Source: Malurus cyaneus samueli (taxonomy: Eukaryota > Chordata > Aves > Passeriformes > Maluridae). Taken from it: DNA of 64,000 nucleotides. Shown here one piece after another: positions 16,801-28,500 of this stretch. Position 1 is the stretch's first letter, and every line of letters starts with the position of its first letter. The notes under the pieces were generated by a model, which was not told the DNA's origin, made no database searches, and saw only the letters and a program-made list of their open reading frames with translations. The stretch lies in the NCBI GenBank assembly GCA_009741485.1, contig CM019230.1:3126619-3190618 (forward strand). Direction: 5' to 3'. The translations under genes were made by a program, and so were the position numbers.

Positions 16801-18710
16801 AACCTTAGAAAAATTTATAGTTCAGCAAGTCGCTTTCTGAAAAGCCGTATGAAACCAAGTATGCTTCATGACCTTTAAAAACCACTTTTAATGAAAGCAT
16901 TAAAATGTTCATATAACTACTGAACAATGAAATACTGTATTTAATCCCAATGGGGTTTTTTTAAATATTGGCATTTCAATTAATGTCTGAGACACTAGTT
17001 ATCCATTACAAAAAAAATCATGTAGAAAGAATCCTATGTTTAATATAATATTAAATACTTTTATCAAACTATATCAGAAGTATTGAATGTTGGTTCCAAA
17101 GTGCACTACAAGACCCCAGAAATGAACAATCATCATGTTAGGAAAAATCTAGAATAATCTAGAAACATGTTAAGTATGTGAAAAGTAGCTTTATATTTTG
17201 CTTTTTTGTTCAGTTTAGCACCAGCCAGGTAATGTTGCAATATTTGCAAACCATCAGCCATTTTCTTTATATACTTGATTTGAGAAAAGGATAATGACCT
17301 GGCTATGTGAATTTGTAACAGATTGGAACTTTAATAGCATGACTAGCATGACCTTCAATTACAAAGGCTGATTTTTCTTCCTTTTTCTTTTAATACAGGA
17401 ATCAGGACACCTGGAATGTCTTTGGGGCGTGTGTGAATTTACATAACCATTACAAAGTAACTTTTTAACTGTTGCAGTGCAATATAAGGCCATAAAATCA
17501 TAGACATATTGTGCCTCTGTTTTGCAGTAAATGAAGTTTAGACTTTGTTTCAAATTCTCTTCTTTTTGTAGTGGCGAAGGATTGAATCAATGCTTTCTCT
17601 TGTGCTCTTTGCTGTGAAGGAGGTTGGTGTCTAACATTTGCTAGTTTTGTGTTAAACAGCTGATGCCACAGGCAACAGGCACAGCCCTGGCCAAGGAAGG
17701 TCCTGATCCCAGGACTCCTCTGCTCCCTGTTGAAGTGACACTGGAACAGCAGTGCCACCACTGCAGGAAGCATTGGAAATTTCCACCTGGAAGAACCCAC
17801 TTAAGACACCTTGGGAGGAAGGAGAAGTGAATCCACACATTTTATGGGAAGAAAGCTTTGAGAACCACAAAGCTTAAAAAAAGCAGCTGCATGGCCCAGG
17901 CTTGAATTAACGAGGCTCAAGCTCTAAGCTCTGTCAGGATGGGACCACTCCAGACGCGGTCACATTTCAGCTCTGTGCAGCTGCAGAGAGGGAACTTCCG
18001 GGCTGTGAAAAAGCCACATCATGAACTCAGCAAAACACAGGTCACCTTCTCATCCCACGCTGGGGTCCTGATCCATAGCTGGATCTTCATCTCTAAGTGC
18101 CCACATGATGCTATTCCACAGGTTACCTCAGCAGGAAGAAGCCAGAGCAGTGACATGATCCAACGAGTGGAGTATTAGTAAGGTTGTTAGTAAGGGTAGG
18201 TGTGTGGTGTATTAGCTCAGCATTCTAAAGTAACCCTGACTGTGGCAACCTTGGTATTTTTCCTGGCAATTCTTCCACCTTCATGCCCCTCTGGCCCTGC
18301 AGAAAGCTGCCCCTGACTTCGACGGAGCTCCCCTCAAAGGAAATGTATTGCAGTGCTGGGAAAACTCTGGAAAGAGTCACCTTTCCTGCAGGGTGGGAGT
18401 TAAATTAGGCCACGTCGCATGGATGCAAGGCATTTGTATTTTTTTTTTCTGAGAATGGCAGTTCACAGAACCCGACTGCTGATTTCTACACAGTGCAGAT
18501 AAGAACTAAATTGGTCCAAAGTTTAACAGTTTCCAGGGCTGGTCTGTCACACCCTGTCCGTGGGGAATACTGCCCTGGATCAGAGGCACTCCTGAGTGCG
18601 ACCACACATATCATCCAATTCTCCTGCCATGTCTTCTCCCATTTGTACCCTTGATTTTTCCATTCTAACTTCCCACACAACTTCTCTGTCATCCTCTCCT
18701 TTCCACCTTG

Positions 18711-19083
18711 GCCATTCCCTTACATTCTTCCCGACCCTTCTTCCCAGAACACGGCCATTCTCCACATCCTTCCCGATCCCCATCTCCCTCACAATACCGC
18801 CATTCCCCTACCCTTCCCGATCCCCCTCAGAACATCTCCCTCAGAACAGGGCCATTCCCCATGGTTCCCGATCCCCATCTCCCTCAGAACACAGCCATTC
18901 CCTCATCGTTCCCGATCCCATCTCCCCCAGAACACGGCCATTCCCGATCCCCATCTCCTCAGAACACAGCCATCCCCCATGGTTCCCGATCCCATCTCCC
19001 CCAGAACACGGCCATTCCCGATCCCCGTCTCCTCAGAACACGGCCATCCCCCATGGTTCTCGATCCCATCTCCCCTGAACACG
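18711..19083 (+). repeat. GC-rich minisatellite upstream of SMURF2
   Basis: Nine head-to-tail units each begin GCCATTCC or GCCATCCC, contain a CCCGATCCC-like core (CCCGACCC in the first, TCGATCCC in the last) and mostly end GAACACG or GAACACA. Unit starts are 18711, 18754, 18799, 18851, 18894, 18937, 18969, 19011 and 19043, with lengths 43, 45, 52, 43, 43, 32, 42, 32 and 41. The last four alternate 32 and about 42 bp, so a ~74-bp dimer (18937-19010, 19011-19083) seems to be the most recent unit of expansion. A tenth partial start lies at 19084. The array ends about 400 bp before the SMURF2 start codon. It is probably variable in length between individuals. Confidence 0.9.
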
Positions 19084-19300
19084 GCCATTCCCCCGTTTTC
19101 CCCGGCCGGCAGCACCGCCGCCGCCGCCACCTGACGCCGTTCCCCCACCCCAGGCTCCGGGCCCGAGGCGGGGCGCGGGGGGCGGGCAGGGCCTCCCCGG
19201 GGCAGGAGGGAGGGACGGAGCAGAGGAGCCGAGCCGAGCCCGCCGCCAGTCCTTCCGTCCGTGCGGCTCCGTCCCGGCTTTGTTGTGCTCGGGCCCGGGG

Positions 19301-19338
19301 GCGGGGAAGCGGAGGGAAGCGGAGGGAAGCGGGGAAGG
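19301..19338 (+). repeat. 10-bp purine-rich tandem repeat in SMURF2 5' UTR/promoter
   Basis: Four near-identical 10-mers (GCGGGGAAGC, GGAGGGAAGC twice, then GGGGAAGG) form an almost pure purine strand. Such tracts can form triplex or G-rich structures and may vary in copy number. Confidence 0.7.
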
Positions 19339-19481
19339 CTCCGCTCCTCCTCCGCGGCCCCGGCCCCGCTCATGGCGACGCTGGGCACATCCGGGCCTCT
19401 CCTCCTTCTCCTCCTCCTCCGGCGGCCGCCGCTGCCCTGAGCGCCCGGCGGAGCAGCGGCGGGGGAGCCCCGGCCGGGGCC

Positions 19482-19533
19482 ATGTCCAACCCGGGGGCCC
19501 GGCGGAACGGGCCCGTCAAGCTGCGGCTGACAG
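19482..19533 (+). CDS. SMURF2: SMURF2 exon 1 coding part
   Basis: This encodes residues 1-17 plus the first base of Val18. The donor GTGAGG starts at 19534. The frame is also open upstream for more than 700 bases, so the start rests on homology and the acceptable start context GGGGCCATGT rather than on an upstream stop. Confidence 0.93.
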
Positions 19534-22500
19534 GTGAGGCTGGGCCGGGGGCGCGGGGCCAGCCCGGCCGGGGGACGGGAGCGGCTCCTCCGGGTGTCGT
19601 TGAGGTTGAACCTGGGGCCGGAGCGGCCCCTCAGGCCTCGCAGGGAAGGGGAGGCGAGGTTTCCCTTCCTTCGGTTCCCCTCGGCCCCGGGCTCGGCGTG
19701 TCCGGGCTCCGCCACCCGCCCGGCCCGGGCCCCGCAGCCGCCTGGGCGAACTTCAGCCACCGCACCCCAACTTTGGGGTTCATTTTCCCTTCGTCTTCTC
19801 GGTGGAAACTCGAAAGAAACTGTCACACTCTGTGCTTTGATCTCTTTGTTTGTTTATTGTTGTTGTTTAGTTGGATTTTTAAAACGATTTTCTCAGCTAA
19901 GACTGTTGGGCACTGGAGAGGTTCCCCAGGGCAGTGGTCACAGCCCCAAGGCTGCCAGAGCTCAGGGAGTCTTTGCACAACGCTCTCAGGGACGGATTTT
20001 GGGGTGTCTTGTGCAGGGCCAGGAGCTGGGCTCGATGATCCTCAGGGGTCCCTTCCAACCCAGCATATTCCACGATTCTGTGATTGTTCACAGTTCTTGG
20101 ATGAAGTGCCTTGAGCTGCCCTCCTCCAGAAGACCACTTGACCTCTGGTATTTTAAAATACCATAAAAACGGTTCACCTGCATGCTGGGAAGGGAAACAG
20201 TCTGGTTTAAAATACTTAAAACGCTATCCTTTTCCGTATAACAACCCAGGTAGATATGTTTAGAGGAAAAAAGTATTGGAAGTTCTGCTAGAGCTTTCTT
20301 AAAAAGAATTACAGGACACTTTGAACTAGCTCTTTTCTTCAAAGCATTGTAAGTCCTCCAGCACATAAATGATCTTGTGAGTCCTGAAGCATCAGTACAG
20401 GAAGGTAAGCTATTAGAAAAGAATCGCTTTTCACTCTAAATACTCATCTCTACATGTAGTGTACCCAACTATCTTGAAAAAGAAATGTTTTAAGAAATGT
20501 TAAAAGAGTTGTTACATGTACTTTAGGTGCATGAGAAATATCTCCAGTTTAATGCCTAATAAAGAGAGGTGTTTTCATATTGATTTTTCCAACGATGTTA
20601 TTTTTACAGGAAAAGTAAAATGTATCTGCTTATGTTTTACTTTGGAAATACTCAGACTAGATTTGTAATCTGGTTTTCATGGAGATTTGTGAGTGTCTCT
20701 ATATTACACTTGGAAATAGAACTCCTAAAATGAGCGGAGCTGGGACTGCTACATGGAACAGTGCTGCCTTGTTTTTACAGAGTGTTTTGTAGCTTTCTCC
20801 TCAGGTTATTGCTGTGTTGATGCAGTGCTTTAATACTTTCTTCCCTGAGCAATTAGTGCTCAGACTTGCTTATCTTTGAAACATTAAAAATGGTCTGTGG
20901 CCTTATTTGAAAGCATGGAAAATGTTGTCTAGGGAGTTGTCTTTCTCACCTCTGTGTTTTGTGTTCAAATTTGTTTAATATTTTATTTTTATTGAGGATT
21001 AAGCATATCATGAAATCATGCCTGTGACAATATCATTGTGTTGAGGGAAGTGTGATTGTGACCAGGCTCAAACAGGCTGTGGTTTTACACACTATGGTCA
21101 GCCCCCAAATGCAGCAGGTACAACCTTAAAGAATGTGTTTGGGGTTTTTTGTCATCTCATATTTTAGGCAGGGAATATGCAGAGCATGGGATGAAGACAA
21201 AATTGTCTTTTTAGGACCGTTCCAGGGCTAGCTGCTCTTGCAGTCACTGAGTACCAGTTCTGGTATTGGAAGCCTATAGGAACATTGCTCTGTTTCTCCT
21301 GTATTTTCTGCTTTAGGTAATTGTGAGTTGTTTCACATTTGTTGTAGGGAAGCTTTACATGTTTAAAGAAAACATTGAATTTTATTAATTCAGCTGACAT
21401 GTTGTCGGTTCTTGCCTAGGAATAGTTTTAAGTGTTCTGTGTGGTTTTGATTACCCTTTTTGATTGGAAAAGCAGTTCGATGGCTCTTGAGTTTTGAAAC
21501 TGTTTGGAATTAGAAGAATCTGTATATCCAGTGTTTTTAAGAGTTTATTCTCGAACTGACAAATGCTATTTAATCTTAATTTTCTTTGGCTCTATGAAAC
21601 TAGCAGTCTTCTGTTTTGGCTTGAATGTTTATAGGATTAATTCTTCAATCATTGTTCACTGCTTATCTTTTCTGTTCATTATCTCTAAATTAGATGGTAT
21701 AGATTAAAAAATGGATTTCAAGAACTGGATTCAATTAGCAGTTTTTCAGGACATAAACATTAAAGGTTTAGATGGAAAACATTGTTTTGACTGACTGGAT
21801 AAATGACAGGGTAATGTTTGATGTGAGTCCAAGAACTGATCTGGAGCTAGTGCCCAACTTCTCAGTCCATCTTGAGGAGCCAAATAAAATATTTAACCTA
21901 GGCCTCATTTTGCAAAAAAGGTTGACTCTTTGTTGGGACCTTAAGAAAGTTCTGAGAAATGTTTGGCATACCTTTACACTAAGTGTTTAACAGTTTATTT
22001 AGGTCTGGGTTCCATAACAGAGACAAACCACAGCGGTGGCATACTTCTAGTAAGTTTTTATTTAGTTTGCAGTGCATCTGTGTTATACATTTATTATAAA
22101 ACGTTACTCTTTTGCTCCAAGGTTTATCTGTTTGTTGCCAGTGCCATTTGATTCTTTGGTGAAACATATGTTGATATGTTTCGGACAATTTTGGGCTAGA
22201 AAACCTCTGGATAATTGTTAAAATCCAAGTATTATAGCTACTGATGATAAATGTAGCAGGAGGTGTAAATCCTTGTTTCTGATTAAAATGTAGGCAGTGT
22301 AACTTAAATCAGCTAAAATCTAGAATTGCACTAGTCTTCTGCAGAATTTATCTTAGCAGCTTGTAATAACAATGTCCAGGGAAGTGTAAGGAAAGTTTCT
22401 TCAACTCTCATATATTTACCACCATTTGATCTAGTCCTGTCCTGAGTACATCCGAGTTCTACCAAAGCTACAAGTGCAGTTGTCCCCTTCCATTCTTCGT

Positions 22501-25500
22501 GTGATTTTTCTCAGTGTTGTGCTGAATTTGGGGATTTGTAAATACACTGCATGGTTGGACAGAATGTGCTATGATTTCTTCCACCCCTGTGTTGAACTGT
22601 GTTGATCTTACATTCTTCAGAAAACTGGGCAATGACCACTGCTTTCAGTAAATATTTTATGTCCTAATTTGTGAATTATCTAGGATTGAAATAGCTGTAT
22701 TTGACTGCTTTCACTTAGGAGATCAGTGACAGCTCTCTGAAGCCCATTACACTGTTTTGTCAAGGAGATACTTTCTAAAATCGACTTGAAATCTGCAAAA
22801 CTATGTGAGCATTAGAATATATTGAATCAAGATTTAGTGCAGAAGTTTATTTGGTTCATGTGTTGCAGGTAGTGTTTGTCTCAGAACTGTTAACAAGTAG
22901 AGAAACTTCCATAGCCACAAAGCACAGTTACACTGGGCTGGAAAAAGTGGTAATAAATATCCCACGGATAAAACTGGAATGAGCTGGAAGTTTTGCTGGT
23001 GCAGAATCAGATGTAGGCCTGAGGAGTTGTTGGATTTGTTTTTCCTCCTTCTTAATGCTTCCAGCTTTCCTGCAGGGTTTGCTGATTAGGGAAATAAAAG
23101 CACTGGGTGTTGTGTTGTGGAAAATGGATCAGCATCTCATGTGCTGTCCCTCTCTCTCTCCTCTCTTGCTGCTTTACTGTTTGTACAACCCTCACAATAA
23201 AAAGGTGGGATTGTACTGTAAAGTTAGTGTTGAAGGAAGAAAGTGCTACTTTCTTCCATAAAAACTCTTGCTGGGATGTTAATAATATTTCTCGAAAAAC
23301 AGGTATATTATTTAGAAAAAGCCAGAGTATTCCTGAGCTTTGCAAAACAATGTGGAATCTTCAAACTTGTTTATTGCAGTGGATAAATACGAGTGTTAAA
23401 TTAATACAGTGGAAGACAGTGGTTAACCTGAATTCTAAATTTTCCATCAGCAGTGGTGGAAGAAGGACTGAAGTTTATGAGTAGCAGAGCCTCCTTGTGG
23501 GAACATCATTCTGATCGATCAATTGATAAAGTAGCTCCCTGTGTTTTTCTGCAGCAAGGCAGTGGTTTTAGAGTTGACTGAAATCGTAGTGCCATTTTAG
23601 GTCAGTTGAAAATCTGAGTGCTGTTTCTTTTTTCTCTTTGTAGTCCCTGGCTTCACTTTCTGGGCCCTCCCTTGTATTGACTCCAGCAACTGTGTAGCTA
23701 TGGGATGAGCTGAAAGTTAATCCTACCAGGAAAAAAATGGTTTTTTGTACTGAAGGAGAGGGATGCAGAGAAGAAGCTGAAAAGAGGGCAGGACTGCCTC
23801 TCTCTTACCAGCAGCCTGTAGTTAGATAGGCTTTGGTCAACAATAAAACAATGGGGTTCCTTCATGTAAGGTATATTTGACTTAAGTACTAGTTTTTGTA
23901 AGCCGCGTGTCATTAAGAAATCCAAATCAATAAATTACATAGTAGGTGGATTAAACTGATGCAGTCATAACAAAGTCAATAGACATGTCTAATCAGATGT
24001 ACAGGGACTGATGGCTGCTTTGCCCTCAATATTTTCATCAAACTATGAAGTGTGTGTGTAAATACATGCTTTTTTATGTACACAGTATATAGTTATAGGT
24101 ATTTATATACATATAAATCTGTTGTGGATCACACAGATGCCAAAGAATTGTAATAAACAACTGAGCAGCTGTATGGAGCAGTTTCAGCTGTTTGTTTCTA
24201 TGAGTTCAGCTTGTAGGACAAAGTTTTATTCATCTGGGTATAAAATTAAGTGTCTGTGTTCAAGAGTACATAATGGGGTATCATGGCAAGCAAAAAAAAA
24301 AGACCAGAAAGGATTTGGGGGAGGAAATTGTAGTAGGAAAACGGTTATATGGGCGCTTCAATTAAAAGATTGAAATTCAGTTCAAACAACTCACTATTCA
24401 CCTTTGGCTGTACAATCAGGAGAGCAGCACATAGAAGCTGATAGAGGATTTACATGTGTAGGTAACATATGGGGCATATGTGGGAGACATATGGGAAAGC
24501 TGCAGGCAGTCCTAATGGTAATGTTTAAAAAACTTAAAGCTATTGTGGGGGAAAAAAGAAAAGAAGTCCTGGGGGTGGAAAATCAGTGAGTAATGTTTAG
24601 AATTGTACTTTTCAGTTAAGTTTAAAGAGTTTACACTGTCCTGTAATGTCTGCATAGCTGAACGAAGCTGAGAAACTCATCTAGTGGTGACAAATTATAT
24701 TCTGTTTTCTGTGTTAATCACACAGAAAAATCTGATCAGGTCCCAGATGAAAACATTTTATCTTTGTGTCCGTAAGGTGAATGGGTAGATCCCTGAAAGA
24801 AGGCAGCTTTTAATGTTTTGTTCTGGTTTAGCTCATGGCCTTTGAAATGCTTCCTTGCCTTGCCATCTTACTGAGAATGACATCTCCCCACCGGGCCAGA
24901 CCTTTCTTGCAGAATTTAAAAAAGGGTGGATGATTTCTTTGGGTGTCTTCCCTGCTCTCCTCACAGCAGTGACGTGAGCTGGCTCCTGACTTGGCTGAGT
25001 GGCACAAGTGCATTGCTGCACAGGCTGTTATGTATTTGCTTTAACGTGTAAAATGTAAATGCTCATCACATGTGCAGGGCTGAGATCAATCCAGTGACTC
25101 TTGAGAGGTGGGAAATATTCAGTGATGTCAGGGTGATGTCAGGAATATTCAGTGATGTGTAAAAGTAGGTGCTGTGTGTGTCTGCTGTTAGCAAAGCATG
25201 TTCCTGTTTGGGGAAGATGCTCAAAATCTTGAGGGACATTTGTCAATAATATAGTCAAGGAAGCAAATTGTTGACTTTTTCTTGCTGCTTAATCTTTAAG
25301 TACTTCCAGTGAAAGCATAGATAAGATTGCTTGTAACTTTAAAGAAATCTTCATCTGTTGATAACAAAGCTCAGGACAAAACTGGCTGAGCATTATCATC
25401 TGAGTTTAAGGGGAGACTGATGCAGGATGGAGAGTAGACATGGCCAAGATCATAAAAAGGATAAACCAAGTAGAGCTGGGATTTAGATCCACTATCTTTT

Positions 25501-28500
25501 GACTTTTTGCCCATGAACATTGTTTCTTTTGAGTTCAAATCCACAGAATGGTTCTGTTTTGGGCCTTCTGAGACTCTGCAGTTGAGGTGATTTAGGTTCA
25601 GTTATCTCTCACATGCCCCATTTGTTTTGCACTGTCAGCTGTATTTTAGCATCCTGCAGAGTCTTGGGAATTGCTTTTCTTTTCCACTTTAAAATAATTT
25701 TTTTGCTGTTGCTCTAACAGATTGGACCAGGAGGGCTGGTATCCCCAGGAATGAGTAACATACTGGTTTTGATGAAGTGTTACTCACATTGTCAAAGTTC
25801 TGAAAGTGAAAGAAAAAGTAGCAGTATGTGAGTTTCTGTGTCTGTAGGCTGTTGGTAATTTTCTGGAATGAATCTTGGCCAGTGAGTATTTAACCCAATT
25901 TACAAGGCTTGTTTTCTTGGAGAAAGGGAGAGTCACTCCATGGCTGTGGGATTGTCAGTGGAACGGCTTCAATGCATCCTTTCTGTAACCAGTTCATTTG
26001 AGTTGTTTCAAATATGCAGAGAATGTCCAGGCTGTGTAATTTACAGGTCACAGTAAAACTGTGTACCCAGATTCTGCCATTCATGCTTAAATCAGCGTGT
26101 GTGGTGCCACATCTTGCCACAAACACTGCAGTGACCATGCCTTAGTAAGGCTTTCCAACCCACAGCACCCATTTTTGGGATGCACGTGTCCCTCTGCTCC
26201 ATCCTGTGCTGTCACATGGCGTGGGCTGAGGAATATATCCACATTAAAATCCAACTCTTTTTGTCATTCCCCCTTTTCACTGGGTATAGGGAAGGACTGT
26301 GGAGGGTTGATGTGTAAATGAGTGGTGGCTTCAGGCAGGTTCACAGAGCAGCAGGCTCTTGGTGGCATTTTCATTCTGCCTTGACCCAGATTTTAACATT
26401 AGTGATGGAGTTAAATGGAGTAATAACTAATTATATCTGTCATGATGCTTCTTTTTAACATGCTTAACCATTTGATTTGGAGTTTATATATAGATGCATG
26501 CATTAATTCAATTATAGATGCAGTTGTGCTTATATTTAATTGGAGGTGGAATCTGTGTTGGCAATACTTAGAGGCATTTTCTGAAAACTTGAATCAACTT
26601 GGAGATTTCTTCCTAAGACAGATAAAGACCAGGCTGTGCACTTTTAAAATTATGTATGGTAAAGCTCCTGCTTTGTGCATATTGTAGGGCATGAGGAAAG
26701 TGGTTGTAGCTTACTTAGTAATTTGCTGTTTCATTTTAGTAAAAGGCAATCTAGTAAATGCAGGCATTTTTTGAGAAAAAAAATTTTAAATGTACTAAAA
26801 TTAATTTTATTATCAGTGAGGGAGGAAAGATGTATCTGGGTTAGAGTACTACGAACATGGCTTGTTAAAAAAATAAAAATCGTTAGGCTTGCAAAGGAAC
26901 TAAACATGTCTGAATAAAATTCATAGCATTACATTCATGCTGAACTGCCTGGGATTAGAAATTCATGGCATTAATTGTACCAGCATTTAGGTATCCTTAC
27001 GACAAATAGTTCGTCAATTTGACTCTTAACAGAAAATGTTCACCTTGTTATGAAATTATTTATTTATAATATGTATAAATATTTATTTTCAGCGAAGGTT
27101 TTCCCATTCTTTTCCTGGGTGGATTTAATTAAATAGTTTATAGCTCTGTATAGAAGACTGTGCCCAGGACTAAATGAGTAATGGCATTGTAATGAGTAAG
27201 CATTGTGCTCAGGTGTAGTAATGTTAAGGTGTCCTTTTTTTTGTTTAGCAGCAAAATAAATACTTCTGTCTTCATTTATAAAAGGGGACGTCAGATGTGA
27301 TGTAAGGAACTTTGTAGGATGGAGCTGGTGTAGGTGGTGTCGTTCAGAGGCAAAAGGAATCATTTGTAGAGGTGAAACAGAATGGAGTGGGGCACAGTTG
27401 TTCCCAGGCTGACATAGGGACACGAAGGGTTTTGTGTTACTTTATAGCAGTAGCAGAAAACAAATGTGGATTCCTGTGCTTGGGCTAAAATGTAAAGAAA
27501 TGTGCATGTCATGATGCTGAATACAGACAGCACTGAGCTAGGCTGTAATGGTTCAATGAGTGCACTGTCAGTGTGGAAATCTGAAGATGCTGAGCATTTC
27601 TCTTCACGGTGATAATACAAATGTATATATTTTAAAGGATACAAAATAGTTGCTGCTAAGTACTCCATTTAAATGGACCTTAAGGATCTCATCCTTGCAT
27701 CTTCTGGAGAGCACTTGCTCAGTACCAATTAGGAAATTAAAAGTTACCTTTTTAAGCCTGGGTGCAGACTATATGACACATAAATTGACCAAATTATAAG
27801 GAAGGGTATAATGCAGGATAAAGCAGAAATTTTCTACTTTGGTTTAGAGAATTGTAGTAGAAAGCTCAAAAATATTTTGAACTGCTCTTGCAGAAGGTTC
27901 TTGCTAATTGAAGGTTGTGAACAACCATATAATGTTTTTGTGCCATCGTTCATAATTTCAAGTGGGTCGTGTGTGTGGCATTTCTAAGTTAGCATTTCTA
28001 ACTTGCAGTTCTCAGTGCTTGGGAAGCACAAGGTGTTGGTGAACAGAATCTTTAAAGGTGTATATATCACAAACTGTTACCATCAACCCTTGGTCAAGGA
28101 TGGATGTTGGAATGGGGAAGAGCTGCTGTTTTCCTCTCTTCAAGCTTATTAATGCTGCTGCAAAGGGAAAGTGCCCCTGGTTTCTTACAGAAGAAAATGC
28201 TGCCTGTAAATTCCAGGTGCCATGCTGTAATTCCAATTTGCCTTAAATAGTTTTAAATCATACTTTTGTTTTAAAGTCAAAGGGTTTAAATCTTTGTGAT
28301 TGTACTAATGTGAGGGGAGCAAGATTTATCCTGAAATTGTGCTGTCATGAAACACTGTGACCCTTTTGTGAACATATTTGGGATTTCTACTTAAGAACTG
28401 GCTCGAAAGATGATTTAAAATGTTGGCTTCTGGTTCCTACTGCAGCAGGAAAAGAGAAGGCCTTTAAGGAAAAAATGACTTGGAGTAATTTTCAGTAGTA

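Larger units (their letters stand above)
6331..18710. other. Intergenic region KPNA2-SMURF2, no gene recognised
   Basis: About 12.4 kb of mostly AT-rich DNA. All open frames are short, begin and end without splice or homology support, and resemble nothing I know. No tRNA, rRNA or transposon was recognised. Separate entries cover a CTCF-like motif (8376-8390), an ambiguous base in an AT repeat (10970), an 8-bp hairpin (10666-10686) and the palindrome/MARE pair (13775-13830). The stretch 8290-8450 is a small GC-rich pocket. Unannotated non-coding RNAs or enhancers cannot be excluded by eye. Confidence 0.7.
19084..19800 (+). promoter_or_regulatory. SMURF2: CpG-island promoter and 5' UTR of SMURF2
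   Basis: Very GC- and CpG-rich DNA surrounds the SMURF2 start codon. SP1-type GC boxes are visible around 19179-19186 and at 19297-19306 (GGGGGCGGGG). A purine-rich 10-bp repeat lies at 19301-19338. No TATA box is seen, so transcription probably starts at several positions between about 19150 and 19400. The start site cannot be fixed from sequence alone. Confidence 0.75.

Noticed and set aside
18903..19826. 307-codon open frame on - strand
   Set aside because: Antisense shadow of the CpG island and minisatellite, with Arg/Pro/Gly-rich low-complexity translation and no homology.
18708..20114. 468-codon open frame on + strand
   Set aside because: It runs through the minisatellite, SMURF2 exon 1, intron and CR1. 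GC-rich DNA has few stops. Only the SMURF2 exon within it is supported.
25530..25550. B-box-like GAGTTCAAATCC suggesting a tRNA or SINE
   Set aside because: No A box at the right distance and no cloverleaf; not a tRNA.
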